DNA of 64,000 nt from Verrucomicrobiota bacterium (GTDB lineage Bacteria > Verrucomicrobiota > Verrucomicrobiia > Opitutales > UBA953): the NCBI GenBank assembly GCA_003569205.1, contig BGOK01000009.1:27074-91073 (forward strand). Reading direction: 5' to 3'. The notes beneath the pieces were generated by a model. The model was given only the letters and a program-made list of their open reading frames with translations. It did not search any database and was not told the origin of the DNA. Positions 23,189 to 32,665 of the stretch are shown here, one piece after another. The first letter of the stretch is position 1. Every line of letters begins with the position of its first letter. The translations under genes were made by a program, and so were the position numbers.

Positions 23189-26101
23189 TTACTTGAGCGT
23201 CTGGAGGAAGGCTTTAAGGTCGGCAAGCTCCTGCGGCTTAAGAATCAGGCCCATCGGTGGCATCGGGGACACGCCCAACTGCTCATAGCCCTTGGCCAAG
23301 ACTTTATTGGGCTCGATGAGAGAGTCATGGATATACGCAGCGGTCGCCCGGGTGGCGAGGCCATCCAGCGCGGGGCCGATGGCACTGCCCTTCCCCTTCA
23401 CCATGTGACAATTCACGCATGCGGCGACGGGGTGCTTCCAGTAAATCTCTTCGCCCCGGGCAGCCAACCCTTCGGTCACGGGGGCTTCGCCCGCCACGGT
23501 CAGCTCACAGAGCTTCACATCATCGAAGTAAATATCACCCTTGCCCACATGGAGCAGGTTAATCGACGACCGCGTGCGCTTACCCGAATTGAAGACGACC
23601 TCGACCTCAACCCAATCGGTGTCGCGCGTGATGGTGCTGGTTTCAGCGCGGCCAATATGGTCGTTGAGGCTGGCCTTGCCGCGAAACGCCTTGGTCTTAA
23701 TCCAGGCGCTCAGGCGGTACTCCGTATCAGGCTTGATCGCCACTTCTGCGTAGAAACTGGTATCGCCTGGGTCACGGGTGATGCCGCGGACGGCACGCTT
23801 ACCCGAGTGCACCATCGCGGCGTCGGTCACGACATCCCACTTGGCACCATTGTTGCCGGGCGAGTTGCCGTAGTCGCGACGCTGCCAACCGACTGGCAAA
23901 GCGCCCGCGAGATCTTCGAAGCCAGGATTAGGCAGGAGGTTGGGACCTTCGACGTAGATTTGGGTCTGGTGCTTTTTGGCGAGAACCTTGGACGCTTCCT
24001 TAAGCCATTCGTCGGACTGCACGGCGGCATCGCCCGCCAAGCCACGAACGAGTGTCTTAATTTCGGGCGAGGTGGGGAATTCGGCCAGCTTGACCATGGC
24101 GGCGAGACGGGTAGTCGGATCCTTATCGGCGATGACGCCGGCACCGAAGAAGAGTGCCTGTGCGGCGGCGTCTTCGCCCAGCGCACGGATGGCATTGCGA
24201 CGGAGGGCAGCGTCCGCAGACAGCAGGGCCTTCTGGTGGGTCTCGGCGTCGAGCTTACCGAGGCCGTGGAGCGACCAGAGCGCATGGATGGCGGAGACGT
24301 CCGGCTGGGCCGCTAGAACGAGGGCGAGGAGGTCCGCGGTCAAGGCGGTCTTCTTACCTTCGACGATTAGCTGCTGTGCACGAAGGCGGCCATACTGCGT
24401 CGAGCCCTTGAGACCCGCGAGGAGAGCGGCGTCGGCCGTCGGCTGGGCCGGATTGACGCTCGGGGTCGTCTTGGAGACGATCCGGTAAATGCGGCCGCGG
24501 GTATGGTCACGGAGGGAATTCTCGTGCGCACCACCGACGCCCGTCTTGGCGTCGTAACCGCCCCGGCCCACGCTGGGGGTCGGGTTATGCTGAATGATGA
24601 AGTTCTGCCAGTCAGCGAACCAGATAGCGCCGTCGGGACCGACGGAGGCGAAGACCGGCGACATCCACTCGTCCGAAGAAGCCACGATGTTGTAGCCATC
24701 CTTGGCCACGTAGCCAGCGCCCTGCGGGACGACGTTCATAAGATTAATCAACTTCATGGTCGGCTCACAGACCATCGCCGCACCCTGCAGACGGGCCGGC
24801 AACTGGGCGGAGTAGATGAAATTGGAACCAGCTGCGGCGGTGTAGCCGCCCATCACGTCGACTTGGCGAAAGTTCGGGGTGATGGTATGGGCCTGGTCGA
24901 CGAGGTTGATCTTCTTCGCTGACATCACGCGAACGCCCTTAGCGGTGACGTTCAACGGGATACCACCAAAGAAGATGGGGGCGCCATTGGCCGTACCACC
25001 GAAGTCATCGCCCGCGGCATTATTGCTCTGCGCCCAGGTGTTATTGGTGAACTGGTGTTGGAACTGGAGGGCGGAACCATCGGCCTTAAAACGGTAGCTA
25101 CCTTGGGAGAAGCCGAGGCGTTGGCCGCCGACTTCACCGTTGAAGCCGCTGTAACCGACGGCGCCACGGAGCCAGTTGTCATAGCCGTAGGACAAACTAC
25201 TGGCTTGGGCGTGGGTGTCGTTGACGCCCCAGCCCGTCATGACCGTCGAGCGGACATCCGCCTGGTCGTCGCCATTCGTATCCTTGAGGAAGAGGAACTG
25301 CGGAGGTTGCGAAACAATAATCCCCCCGTTAGCGAAGGTGAAGCTCGTCGGGATATTAAGGCGGTCCGCAAACACCGTGAACTTGTCGGCCTTACCGTCA
25401 GCATCGGTGTCTTCGCAAATGATAATCTTATCGTTGCCGGCCCCGTCCTTAGAAACGCCATGTGGGTAGTCGCTGGTTTGGGCTACCCAGAGGCGACCGC
25501 GATTATCCCAGGCAAATGCGATCGGCTTCATGATGTCCGGCTCGGAAGCAAAGAGGACTAACTTCATATCGGCGGGGACTTGGGTACGCTCCATGCTTCC
25601 CTTCACTGAGAAAGGCTTCTGCAGCGTCAGGGCCTTCGGCCGACGCTCGTAGTTGGCGACATTCGCATTCTCTTCGCGGACTTCGGGTTCGCGTTGGGCC
25701 AGGAACTTTTCCCAAGCCGAGACCCGGGCGGGGTTGAGCTTCGCCAAGAGTTCCTTGCGGAAGCCCTCGGGATTCGCGTCGGCCGACAAACGCAGGACTG
25801 CGATCATCTTACCGTCGGGCAGCTTCACCGCGCTGCCGAGGCCAGGAACGTCGCCCTTGACGAGCAAAGCATCGTAATAGCCAAGCGTCGCGGCGGAAGG
25901 GGTGGGACCCGCAGCGTAATCAAACCAGATAGCGTCACGCCCGAGCGCGGCCATGTAGTCATGGAGCGTACCCTTGGCGGACTGCTCCGAGCCGAGGGCG
26001 TCGAAATACAAGACGCGCAAGGCACCATCGGAAGGTTCGGCTGCGCGCAGGGCGGATGGCCAAAAAGCTAAGAACGTTAACAGAGCTAGGAAAACACGCA
26101 T
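23189..26101 (-). CDS. Secreted PVC-type propeller dehydrogenase with HEAT-like, binding and cytochrome c domains
   Basis: A 970-residue exported protein with signal peptide (RVFLALLTFLAFWPSALRA). It then has a short ThuA-like stretch (LRVLYFDALGSEQSA), a long beta-propeller of the PVC membrane-bound dehydrogenase type (PADMKLVLFASEPDIMKPIA, DNRGRLWVAQTSDYPHG, NDTHAQASS, AIWFADWQNFIIQHNP), HEAT-like repeats (about 560-680), a jelly-roll region resembling a carbohydrate-binding domain (LLPNPGFEDLAGALPVGWQRRD onward) and a C-terminal cytochrome c with heme motif CVNCH at 895-899 and a likely Met ligand in SPMPPMGLIL. Such proteins probably oxidise sugars or glycans and pass electrons to c-type cytochromes; the substrate is unknown. 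Confidence 0.88.
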   Translation of the reverse strand: MRVFLALLTFLAFWPSALRAAEPSDGALRVLYFDALGSEQSAKGTLHDYMAALGRDAIWFDYAAGPTPSAATLGYYDALLVKGDVPGLGSAVKLPDGKMIAVLRLSADANPEGFRKELLAKLNPARVSAWEKFLAQREPEVREENANVANYERRPKALTLQKPFSVKGSMERTQVPADMKLVLFASEPDIMKPIAFAWDNRGRLWVAQTSDYPHGVSKDGAGNDKIIICEDTDADGKADKFTVFADRLNIPTSFTFANGGIIVSQPPQFLFLKDTNGDDQADVRSTVMTGWGVNDTHAQASSLSYGYDNWLRGAVGYSGFNGEVGGQRLGFSQGSYRFKADGSALQFQHQFTNNTWAQSNNAAGDDFGGTANGAPIFFGGIPLNVTAKGVRVMSAKKINLVDQAHTITPNFRQVDVMGGYTAAAGSNFIYSAQLPARLQGAAMVCEPTMKLINLMNVVPQGAGYVAKDGYNIVASSDEWMSPVFASVGPDGAIWFADWQNFIIQHNPTPSVGRGGYDAKTGVGGAHENSLRDHTRGRIYRIVSKTTPSVNPAQPTADAALLAGLKGSTQYGRLRAQQLIVEGKKTALTADLLALVLAAQPDVSAIHALWSLHGLGKLDAETHQKALLSADAALRRNAIRALGEDAAAQALFFGAGVIADKDPTTRLAAMVKLAEFPTSPEIKTLVRGLAGDAAVQSDEWLKEASKVLAKKHQTQIYVEGPNLLPNPGFEDLAGALPVGWQRRDYGNSPGNNGAKWDVVTDAAMVHSGKRAVRGITRDPGDTSFYAEVAIKPDTEYRLSAWIKTKAFRGKASLNDHIGRAETSTITRDTDWVEVEVVFNSGKRTRSSINLLHVGKGDIYFDDVKLCELTVAGEAPVTEGLAARGEEIYWKHPVAACVNCHMVKGKGSAIGPALDGLATRATAAYIHDSLIEPNKVLAKGYEQLGVSPMPPMGLILKPQELADLKAFLQTLK

Positions 26102-26239
26102 GGGGGAAGGACTGGAAACAATCCCTTTGGTGGGAGAGGGCAACCCGGAGAATTAGAACGGCGTGCTTTTGTCGGGCAAACCCCAGCACTTTGGCGTAAA
26201 AATACCAAAGCACACCCTACCCCACTGGGTGGTAGGCAC

Positions 26240-26267
26240 AAAAAAACGGCGCCCACTGGGCGCCGTT
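26240..26267 (-). terminator. Intrinsic terminator of groES-groEL
   Basis: On the minus strand, a perfect 10-bp stem AACGGCGCCC/GGGCGCCGTT with a 3-base loop is followed by a run of seven T (A at 26240-26246 on plus, of which the innermost join the stem). It lies 23 bases after the groL stop. Confidence 0.92.
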
Positions 26268-26289
26268 CGTAGAGCGAACCTTAACGACC

Positions 26290-27915
26290 TCAGTGGTCGT
26301 GGTGGTCGCCGCCTGCCGAAGGCTTGTTGTCTTCGGGAACGTCCGTGATGAGACATTCCGTGGTGAGCAACAGGCCGGCGACGGAGGAAGCGTTGGTGAT
26401 CGCGGTGCGCGTGACCTTAGTTGGGTCGACGACGCCAGCGGCGACGAGGTCTTGGTAGACACCCGTAGCGACGTTGTAGCCGTGGGCGCCCTTATGCTTC
26501 AGGAGGACTTCCTGAACGATGTGGGAACCTTCGACCCCTGCGTTAGAACAGAGCGTGCGGAGCGGCTCTTCAATCGCCTTGCGGACGATCTGGGCACCGA
26601 TCTTCTCGTCACCGACGAGGGTGTTGATCACGCCATCGATAGCCTTTACCGTACGGAGCAGCGCAACGCCGCCACCAGGGACGATACCCTCTTCAACGGC
26701 GGCGCGCGTAGCGTGCAGAGCGTCGTCGACGCGGTCCTTCTTTTCCTTCAGTTCGGTTTCGGTCGCAGCACCCACGTGGATGACGGCAACACCACCGGCC
26801 AGCTTGGCGAGGCGTTCCTGGAGCTTTTCCTTATCGTAGTCGGAGGTGGTTTCGTCGATTTGGCGACGGATGAGCTTCACGCGACCCTGGATGTCGGCGG
26901 ACTTGCCGGCGCCTTGGATGATCGTGGTATTGTCCTTGTCGACGACGATGCGTTTAGCACGGCCGAGGTCGGCAATCTTGACGGACTCGAGCTTGATCCC
27001 GAGGTCTTCGGTGATGAAGCGGCCACCGGTGAGGACTGCGATGTCTTCCATCATAGCCTTACGGCGGTCGCCGAAGCCTGGGGCCTTAACGGCGCAGACG
27101 TTGATTGTGCCACGGAGGCGGTTCACCACGAGGGTCGCAAGGGCTTCGCCTTCGACTTCTTCGGAGATGATGAGGAGAGGCTTACCGGCCTTGGCGACTT
27201 CCTGGAGGATCGGGAGGAGGTCCTTCATCGAGGAAACCTTCTTCTCGTACAGGAGGACGTAGGCGTCTTCGATAATGGCTTCCAGCGTCTCAGCGTTGGT
27301 CGCGAAGTAAGGCGAGAGGTAACCCTTGTCGAACTGCATGCCTTCGACGACGTCGAGGGTGGTCTCGATGGTCTTGGCTTCTTCGACGGTGATGGTGCCA
27401 TCCTTGCCGACGCGATCCATGGCCTCGGCGATGATGTCACCGATGGAGGAATCCCAGTTAGCGGAGACGGTCGCGACCTGCTTGATTTCTTCGCGGGTCT
27501 TGATCTTCTTCGAGATATTAGCGAGCTCCTTGACGACGGCCTCGGTGGCCTTGTCGATGCCGCGCTTCACGAAGATGGGGTTAGCACCAGCGGCGACGTA
27601 ACGAAGACCTTCCTTGTAGATGGCTTCACCCAGCACGGTGGCGGTGGTGGTGCCGTCGCCGCACTTATCGGCGGTCTTGGAGGCGACTTCACGCACCATC
27701 TGGGCGCCCATGTTTTCATAGGGGTCGCTCAATTCGATTTCCTTGGCGACCGTGACACCGTCCTTGGTGACCTTCGGTGCACCGAATTTCTTATCGATCA
27801 TCACGTTGCGGCCCTTTGGACCGAGGGTGACCTTGACCGCGCGGGCCAGGATGGAGACGCCGTTCAGGACCTTGCGGCGAGCGGCTTCATCGAACAGGAT
27901 TTGCTTCTTAGACAT
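26290..27915 (-). CDS. groL: Chaperonin GroEL
   Basis: The 541-residue Hsp60 subunit of the folding cage. Canonical segments include [30 protein letters not shown], the ATP-binding [10 protein letters not shown] and the C-terminal-half [17 protein letters not shown]. The tail is unusual: it ends SAGGDHHDH instead of the Gly-Gly-Met repeats of most bacterial GroELs, so it is short and His/Asp-rich. The leader reads AACCACATCCACT before ATG, with no Shine-Dalgarno sequence. It follows groS by 36 bases, giving the usual groES-groEL order. A long open frame on the opposite strand is a codon-bias mirror. Confidence 0.98.
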   Translation of the reverse strand: MSKKQILFDEAARRKVLNGVSILARAVKVTLGPKGRNVMIDKKFGAPKVTKDGVTVAKEIELSDPYENMGAQMVREVASKTADKCGDGTTTATVLGEAIYKEGLRYVAAGANPIFVKRGIDKATEAVVKELANISKKIKTREEIKQVATVSANWDSSIGDIIAEAMDRVGKDGTITVEEAKTIETTLDVVEGMQFDKGYLSPYFATNAETLEAIIEDAYVLLYEKKVSSMKDLLPILQEVAKAGKPLLIISEEVEGEALATLVVNRLRGTINVCAVKAPGFGDRRKAMMEDIAVLTGGRFITEDLGIKLESVKIADLGRAKRIVVDKDNTTIIQGAGKSADIQGRVKLIRRQIDETTSDYDKEKLQERLAKLAGGVAVIHVGAATETELKEKKDRVDDALHATRAAVEEGIVPGGGVALLRTVKAIDGVINTLVGDEKIGAQIVRKAIEEPLRTLCSNAGVEGSHIVQEVLLKHKGAHGYNVATGVYQDLVAAGVVDPTKVTRTAITNASSVAGLLLTTECLITDVPEDNKPSAGGDHHDH

Positions 27916-27951
27916 AGTGGATGTGGTTTGAGAGGGTTGGGTAGAGGGGGA

Positions 27952-28257
27952 TTATTCGATGACGGCGAGGACTTCTTCTTCGCGGAGGAGGAGGTAGATC
28001 TCGTCGTTCAGCTTCACTTCCGAACCGGCGTACTTGCCGATGAGAACCTTGTCGCCGACTTTCACGGAGAAGGGGATCTTCTTACCGTCCTTGTCGACCG
28101 CGCCAGTACCGAGCGCAACGACCTTGGCTTCCTGCGGCTTCTCCTTGGCGGAGTCAGGGATGATGATGCCGCCCTTGATTTCTTCAGCTTCCTCGATGCG
28201 CTGCACGAGCACGCGATCTGCGAGGGGCTTTACGGTGATTTTGGTATTTTTGGCCAT
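27952..28257 (-). CDS. groS: Co-chaperonin GroES
   Basis: The 101-residue co-chaperonin starts at 28257 ([18 protein letters not shown]), where homology begins; a longer in-frame start at 28341 is not GroES-like. The mobile-loop region reads [29 protein letters not shown], and the C-terminus [17 protein letters not shown] is typical. The leader AACCACACT before ATG has no Shine-Dalgarno sequence. No CIRCE inverted repeat is found upstream, so HrcA control is not supported; a different palindrome lies about 56 bases upstream. Confidence 0.98.
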   Translation of the reverse strand: MAKNTKITVKPLADRVLVQRIEEAEEIKGGIIIPDSAKEKPQEAKVVALGTGAVDKDGKKIPFSVKVGDKVLIGKYAGSEVKLNDEIYLLLREEEVLAVIE

Positions 28258-28312
28258 AGTGTGGTTGGGTAGAGTTTGCCCTGAGCGGGCGAATGCGATT
28301 TGCAGAACAGAT

Positions 28313-28329
28313 GCCAAAATGGTTTTGGC
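28313..28329 (-). promoter_or_regulatory. Inverted repeat upstream of groES
   Basis: Perfect 7-bp palindromic arms GCCAAAA and TTTTGGC separated by TGG, 56 bases before the groS ATG. It is a candidate operator because the standard CIRCE element is absent, but chance is possible. Confidence 0.3.
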
Positions 28330-28473
28330 GGGGTTTAGCAACCGATTAAGGGGCTTTTCGGGGGTCGACTAGGTCTTGACCCCCTTTGGAGGGCCTTGTT
28401 CCCTCTTTTTCAAGGGACAGCCTGTCGCAGGGGGTGAGACAATTGACCAATGTGCCCCTCCCTAGCGCCCTGG

Positions 28474-28851
28474 CTAGCCGATCTCGCCCGGCAAACCACC
28501 CTCGGGCTGCTTCAGTTGGTCGCCCCACCCCAGCAACCTCGCTTGGGCGCCATGGTGCTCGGCCTTGGGCTTATCGCCACGCTCCATCCAAATGCGTGAG
28601 AGCGAAGTGTGCACATGGATGTCCTTGGCCCGAAGCGCCAAGGCCACCTCCCCGGCCTGCAAGGCATCATCCAGCTGGCGCAGGGCGAAATGGACCTCGG
28701 CCTTGGCCAGCCAAGCTTCGAAGCAGGCTGGCTCGAGCTGCACCGCCGTTGCCAACTTGACTAAAGCCGCCGCTTCGTCGCCCACCGCGAAGTCAAACGA
28801 GGCTTCGGCACTGAGGGCTTGCGCACGTTCCATCGAGCTGGCGGATTCCAT
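28474..28851 (-). CDS. Small TPR-like repeat protein
   Basis: The 125-residue product consists of helical repeats with the TPR periodicity (for example [36 protein letters not shown], seen as A/L spacing and a conserved Pro at turns), enough for about two and a half repeats over residues 25-110. It lacks a signal peptide, so a cytoplasmic scaffold role is likely. The start is set at [13 protein letters not shown] (28851) because the in-frame extension upstream is Arg/Pro-rich and lies against the divergent aminopeptidase. No neighbouring gene indicates its partner. Confidence 0.7.
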   Translation of the reverse strand: MESASSMERAQALSAEASFDFAVGDEAAALVKLATAVQLEPACFEAWLAKAEVHFALRQLDDALQAGEVALALRAKDIHVHTSLSRIWMERGDKPKAEHHGAQARLLGWGDQLKQPEGGLPGEIG

Positions 28852-28939
28852 GGCACTCAACTTGGCCGGGTGGACGATTCGTGCAAGCGTGGCTTTCACG
28901 CTTGGAAATAAGGCGGAGGGTCGCAAGTGTCGCCTCAAT

Positions 28940-30058
28940 ATGGATTCGCGTTACACCCAACTGGCTGACGTCCTCTGTGGCTTCTCGACCCGTCTCAAAA
29001 AGGGCGAGAAAGTCCTCATCGATGTCGCTGAAACCCCCGAGGATTTCGTCATCGCTCTAATCCGCTCCGTCCGGAAGCACGGGGCGGTCCCGATGGTGAA
29101 CATCCAGCAGGCCCGCGTGTCCCGCGAGATGACCCGCGCAGGCAATGCCGCGCAATTCAAACTCTTCGCCGAGCATGAACTCGCCCGCATGAAGAAGATG
29201 CACGCCTACATCGCCGTCCGCGGGGCCAACAATATCTTTGAGTCCAGCGATGTCCCTGCCGACCGCGCCCGCCTCCTTGGCGAAACCGTCCGGCCGCTCA
29301 TGGACTGGCGCGTCAACAAGACGAAGTGGGTCGTACTCCGCTGGCCGACGTCCTCCATGGCGCAGCAGGCCAAGCTGAGCACCGAGGCGTTCGAAGATTT
29401 CTATTTCCGCGTCTGTACGCTCGACTACGCGCGCATGATTCCAGGCATGGAAGCCCTTAAACAGGCGATGATGGCCACCGACGAAGTACAGATCACGGGC
29501 CCCGGCACTGACCTGAAGTTTAACATCAAGGGCATGAACGCCATCCCCTGTGGCGGCGAATACAACATCCCGGACGGCGAGGTCTTCACGGCGCCAATCC
29601 GCGACTCCGTCAACGGCGTGCTCCAATACAATTGCCCGACCATCTACCAGGGCGTGTCCTTCGAGAACATCCGCCTCGTCTTCAAGAAGGGGAAGATTGT
29701 CGAAGCGACCGCCAACAATACGAAGCGCCTCAACGAAATCCTCGATACTGACGTCGGGGGCCGCTACATCGGCGAATTCGCTATCGGCTTCAACCCGCAC
29801 ATCCTCAACCCGATGCAGGACATTCTCTTCGACGAAAAGATTGCGGGCTCCTTCCACTTCACCCCAGGCAAGTGCTACGAGACCACGGACAACGGCAATA
29901 AGTCGTCCATCCATTGGGATATGGTCTGCATTCAGCGCCCAGAATACGGTGGCGGTGAAATCCGCTTTGACGGGAAGGTCATTCGTAAGGATGGTATCTT
30001 CGTGCCTAAAGCCCTCCAAAAATTGAATCCTGAGTACCTCCTCGGCAAAAAACGCTAA
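28940..30058 (+). CDS. M29-family aminopeptidase (AmpS/AmpT-like)
   Basis: Two-metal aminopeptidase of 372 residues. The M29 ligands fall at the expected places: Glu214 (PDGEVFTAP), Glu279 ([10 protein letters not shown]), His306 (GSFHFTPG), His325 and Asp327 (SSIHWDMV). The N-terminal segment ([21 protein letters not shown]) matches the family's start, which is why 28940 is chosen over a longer open frame that runs back across the TPR gene. It trims N-terminal residues from peptides in the cytoplasm. A pseudouridine synthase starts one base after its stop, so the two are co-transcribed. Confidence 0.93.
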   Translation: MDSRYTQLADVLCGFSTRLKKGEKVLIDVAETPEDFVIALIRSVRKHGAVPMVNIQQARVSREMTRAGNAAQFKLFAEHELARMKKMHAYIAVRGANNIFESSDVPADRARLLGETVRPLMDWRVNKTKWVVLRWPTSSMAQQAKLSTEAFEDFYFRVCTLDYARMIPGMEALKQAMMATDEVQITGPGTDLKFNIKGMNAIPCGGEYNIPDGEVFTAPIRDSVNGVLQYNCPTIYQGVSFENIRLVFKKGKIVEATANNTKRLNEILDTDVGGRYIGEFAIGFNPHILNPMQDILFDEKIAGSFHFTPGKCYETTDNGNKSSIHWDMVCIQRPEYGGGEIRFDGKVIRKDGIFVPKALQKLNPEYLLGKKR

Positions 30059-30059
30059 G

Positions 30060-31199
30060 ATGGCCAAGTCTAAGCATAAGACGCCTTCGAAGCCCTCCCC
30101 CGGTTCGATCAAGCCTATCAGCGCAAACAAAGCGCAAACCCGCAAGGCCGCGCCACGGGCGCAGCCAGAACCGCGTCGCACCACCCGGGCCTCCCGCGAC
30201 CCGGAACGCCGGGCGCCCGCTACGGAGGCCAAGCCGAACGAAAAGTTCAAGGTGCGCGTCTCCGACGAACAGCCCGCTGCCCGTGCCGATAAAATCGTCT
30301 CTGGCCTCATGGAAGGCGTCAGCCGCTCCCGCGTCCAGCGGGCGCTCGACCTCGGCCTGATCACCTTGGGCGGTAAGCCCATCGACCGCCGCACCGTCCT
30401 GAACCCCGGCGACCAAATCGTCATCGAACTTCCGGCGCCCGAAGAGCCCACCGCCACGGCGGTGAAGATGAAGTTGGAAGTCCTCTTCGAAGATGCCCAC
30501 CTCATCGCAATCAACAAGCCCTCGGGCCTGCTGACGCATCCAGTCCAAGGCTCCGACGAGCTTTCGGTGGTCCACGGTCTGCTCCATCACACCAAGGGTA
30601 AACTGGCCCCGGCTGGCGGCGCCCCGCGCCCAGGCGTTGTTCACCGCCTCGATCGCGAGACCTCGGGCGTCATCGTCCTCGCGAAGACCGACAAGGCCTA
30701 CCACAACCTCGTCGAACAATTCTCCCAGCGTACGGCCCAAAAGGAATACCTTTCGTTGGTCGACAAGTGCCCGCGCCTGCTCGGCGGAAGTGTCAACGCC
30801 AAGATCGACCGCCACCGCACCGTCCGCGTGCGCATGGCTGTTCGCGAAGACGGCCGCGAGGCCATCACCGACTGGCGCGTCGAAGAGAAGTATGGCGCCC
30901 ATGCCGCGCTGCTCCGCACCTTCCCGCACACGGGTCGCACGCACCAGATTCGCGTCCACTTGTCGCACATCGGTCACGCCATCCTCGGCGACCGCACCTA
31001 CGGCAAGTTCGACTACCCTGCCTTTGACGGCTGGCCGATGCCGCGCGTCATGCTGCATGCGAACCGCCTCACCCTGCTCCACCCGCAGACTGGCAAGCCA
31101 CTGACCATTGAAGTCGCTCCGCCGCCCGATTTTGTAGAACTGCAAGAATTCCTCGCGAAGAAATACGGTCGGAAGTCCTACACCGCGGCGGGCGTATAA
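30060..31199 (+). CDS. RluA-family 23S rRNA pseudouridine synthase
   Basis: The 379-residue product has a disordered basic N-terminus (residues 1-62, rich in Lys, Pro, Ala, Arg), then an S4 RNA-binding domain (ARADKIVSGLMEGVSRSRVQ, about 73-130) and the RluA catalytic domain. The catalytic Asp is in HRLDRETSGV, the binding loop in TGRTHQIRVHL and the N-terminal box in INKPSGLLTHP. The S4 domain points to RluC or RluD-like enzymes, which modify 23S rRNA; the exact uridine is not readable from sequence. It is one base from the upstream aminopeptidase stop. Confidence 0.92.
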   Translation: MAKSKHKTPSKPSPGSIKPISANKAQTRKAAPRAQPEPRRTTRASRDPERRAPATEAKPNEKFKVRVSDEQPAARADKIVSGLMEGVSRSRVQRALDLGLITLGGKPIDRRTVLNPGDQIVIELPAPEEPTATAVKMKLEVLFEDAHLIAINKPSGLLTHPVQGSDELSVVHGLLHHTKGKLAPAGGAPRPGVVHRLDRETSGVIVLAKTDKAYHNLVEQFSQRTAQKEYLSLVDKCPRLLGGSVNAKIDRHRTVRVRMAVREDGREAITDWRVEEKYGAHAALLRTFPHTGRTHQIRVHLSHIGHAILGDRTYGKFDYPAFDGWPMPRVMLHANRLTLLHPQTGKPLTIEVAPPPDFVELQEFLAKKYGRKSYTAAGV

Positions 31200-31215
31200 G
31201 GCCGCGCGGTTAGGC

Positions 31216-32619
31216 TTACTTCTGCCCGGGCTTGGGCAGCTTCTGCGGAGGCACCCAGTCCGCGGGCTGTGGCTTAGCCACGACCAAGGGCAAGGGGTCG
31301 CCGAGGGCCTTCTGCTCTTCGGCCAGACGTGCCAGCAGGTCGGCAACGCGCGCGGCGTGCTCTGGCTTGGCCGAGAGGTCGGTAATCTCAAACGGGTCGG
31401 CCTGGAGGTCAAAGAGCTGGGTTCGGTCGATTTGGGGATAGCGGATGAGCTTCCAGCGACCATCGCTTAAGGCACGCTGGATATTACGGTAGCCAAAGAG
31501 GAGTTGCGGACGGTGGGCCGACGCGGGGGTGGTAAAGAGGGCGCTGAACTCGCGGCCCTCGCTGGTCTTGGGGGCCGCCACTCCACAGACCTTACCGAGC
31601 GTCGGGAGCACATCGAAAAGGTAACACAGCGCATCGGTCCGCTGGCCCTTCGGAACGCCTGGTCCGGCGATGATGAGGGGCACGCGCATCGAATGCTCGT
31701 AGAGATTCTGTTTACCGATGAGGCCGTGGGAGCCGCGGGCCACGCCGGAATCCGCCGCAAAAACGATCACCGTATTCGCCGCCTGAGGCGAGGCTTCGAC
31801 GGCATCGAGGATGCGACCAATCTGCAGGTCCAAGTAACTGATATAGCGATAGTAGTCTGCGAGCATCTGTTGGATAGCCGCGGGCTTCCGCGGCCAAGGT
31901 AGGAGCAGTTCATCCCGGAGCGTCATATCACCGTTATTGAACGGATGCTGTGGCAGGAAGTTAGCCGGCAAAGGAATCTTGGCGGGGTCGTAGGTCACCG
32001 GAAAACCGTCAGGCACGATATGCGGGTCATGCGGGCCATCGAAAGCCAGGTAAGCATAGAAAGGCTTCGCTGGGTCGTGGGCTTTGATAAAGCCGAGCAC
32101 CTCGTCCGTCGCTTCTTCGCAGAGGTGTTTCGGCGAAAGGCGCTCAGGTCCCATCTTACCCGTCGGCAAGAGATCACAGACCTGTGCCTTCATCGGGTTG
32201 GTCATCCCACCGATGTACATCGCTTTCGCGGTCTGGAAGGAGCGTCCGACCGAACCAGGTCCGTTATGCCACTTCCCGGCGGCAAAGGTCGCGTAGCCAG
32301 CCCCCCCAAAGGCATGCGGCCAGGTCTCGTCGCGCATGAGCTTTTCGTCGACGTGGAAATAGGGACGGCCGGACATCAACATTGCGCGGGAAGGCACGCA
32401 GGTGGCGCCGTTATTACCGCCCTGCATGTAGGCGCGCGTGAAGGACAGCCCGCGCTGCACGAGGCGATCAAGGTTCGGGGTCTTAATATGCGCATTACCC
32501 AAAGCCGCGATCGTATCCGCGCGTTGGTCATCGGCAAAGATGAAGACGATATTGGGCGACTTAGCCGCTTGGGCAGAGGCCGCCAAAGCCACAAGGACAA
32601 GGAGGAAGAAACGGGGCAT
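31216..32619 (-). CDS. Secreted sulfatase (formylglycine type)
   Basis: The 467-residue exported sulfatase has a signal peptide (FFLLVLVALAASAQA). The metal-binding start is NIVFIFADDQRADT (Asp30, Asp31), and the C-x-P-S-R modification site is GATCVPSRAML, where Cys74 must become formylglycine. The later core includes GKWHNGPGS, TVIVFAADSGVARGSHGLIGKQNLYEH and a C-terminal LIRYPQIDRTQLFDLQADPFE segment. The overall arrangement is that of glycan or choline sulfatases of the S1 family (S1_7-like or similar, not resolvable here). No maturase gene is nearby. It supports growth on sulfated glycans. It is convergent with the upstream pseudouridine synthase, 16 bases apart. Confidence 0.9.
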   Translation of the reverse strand: MPRFFLLVLVALAASAQAAKSPNIVFIFADDQRADTIAALGNAHIKTPNLDRLVQRGLSFTRAYMQGGNNGATCVPSRAMLMSGRPYFHVDEKLMRDETWPHAFGGAGYATFAAGKWHNGPGSVGRSFQTAKAMYIGGMTNPMKAQVCDLLPTGKMGPERLSPKHLCEEATDEVLGFIKAHDPAKPFYAYLAFDGPHDPHIVPDGFPVTYDPAKIPLPANFLPQHPFNNGDMTLRDELLLPWPRKPAAIQQMLADYYRYISYLDLQIGRILDAVEASPQAANTVIVFAADSGVARGSHGLIGKQNLYEHSMRVPLIIAGPGVPKGQRTDALCYLFDVLPTLGKVCGVAAPKTSEGREFSALFTTPASAHRPQLLFGYRNIQRALSDGRWKLIRYPQIDRTQLFDLQADPFEITDLSAKPEHAARVADLLARLAEEQKALGDPLPLVVAKPQPADWVPPQKLPKPGQK

Positions 32620-32665
32620 GCCTAGGTGATAGCCGAGAGCCGGACCTAATCAAAACAATCCGAAC

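Noticed and set aside
26293..28272. 659-residue open frame on the plus strand across groES-groEL
   Set aside because: It is the exact antisense of two certain genes; its Asp/Gly/Leu/Val composition mirrors their codon bias, and it has no motif or leader.
28258..28473. CIRCE element for groES
   Set aside because: No TTAGCACTC-N9-GAGTGCTAA-like pair was found on either strand.
29057..31463. Two long minus-strand frames (486 and 485 residues) over the aminopeptidase and pseudouridine synthase
   Set aside because: Both are mirrors of strong plus-strand genes with clear catalytic residues.
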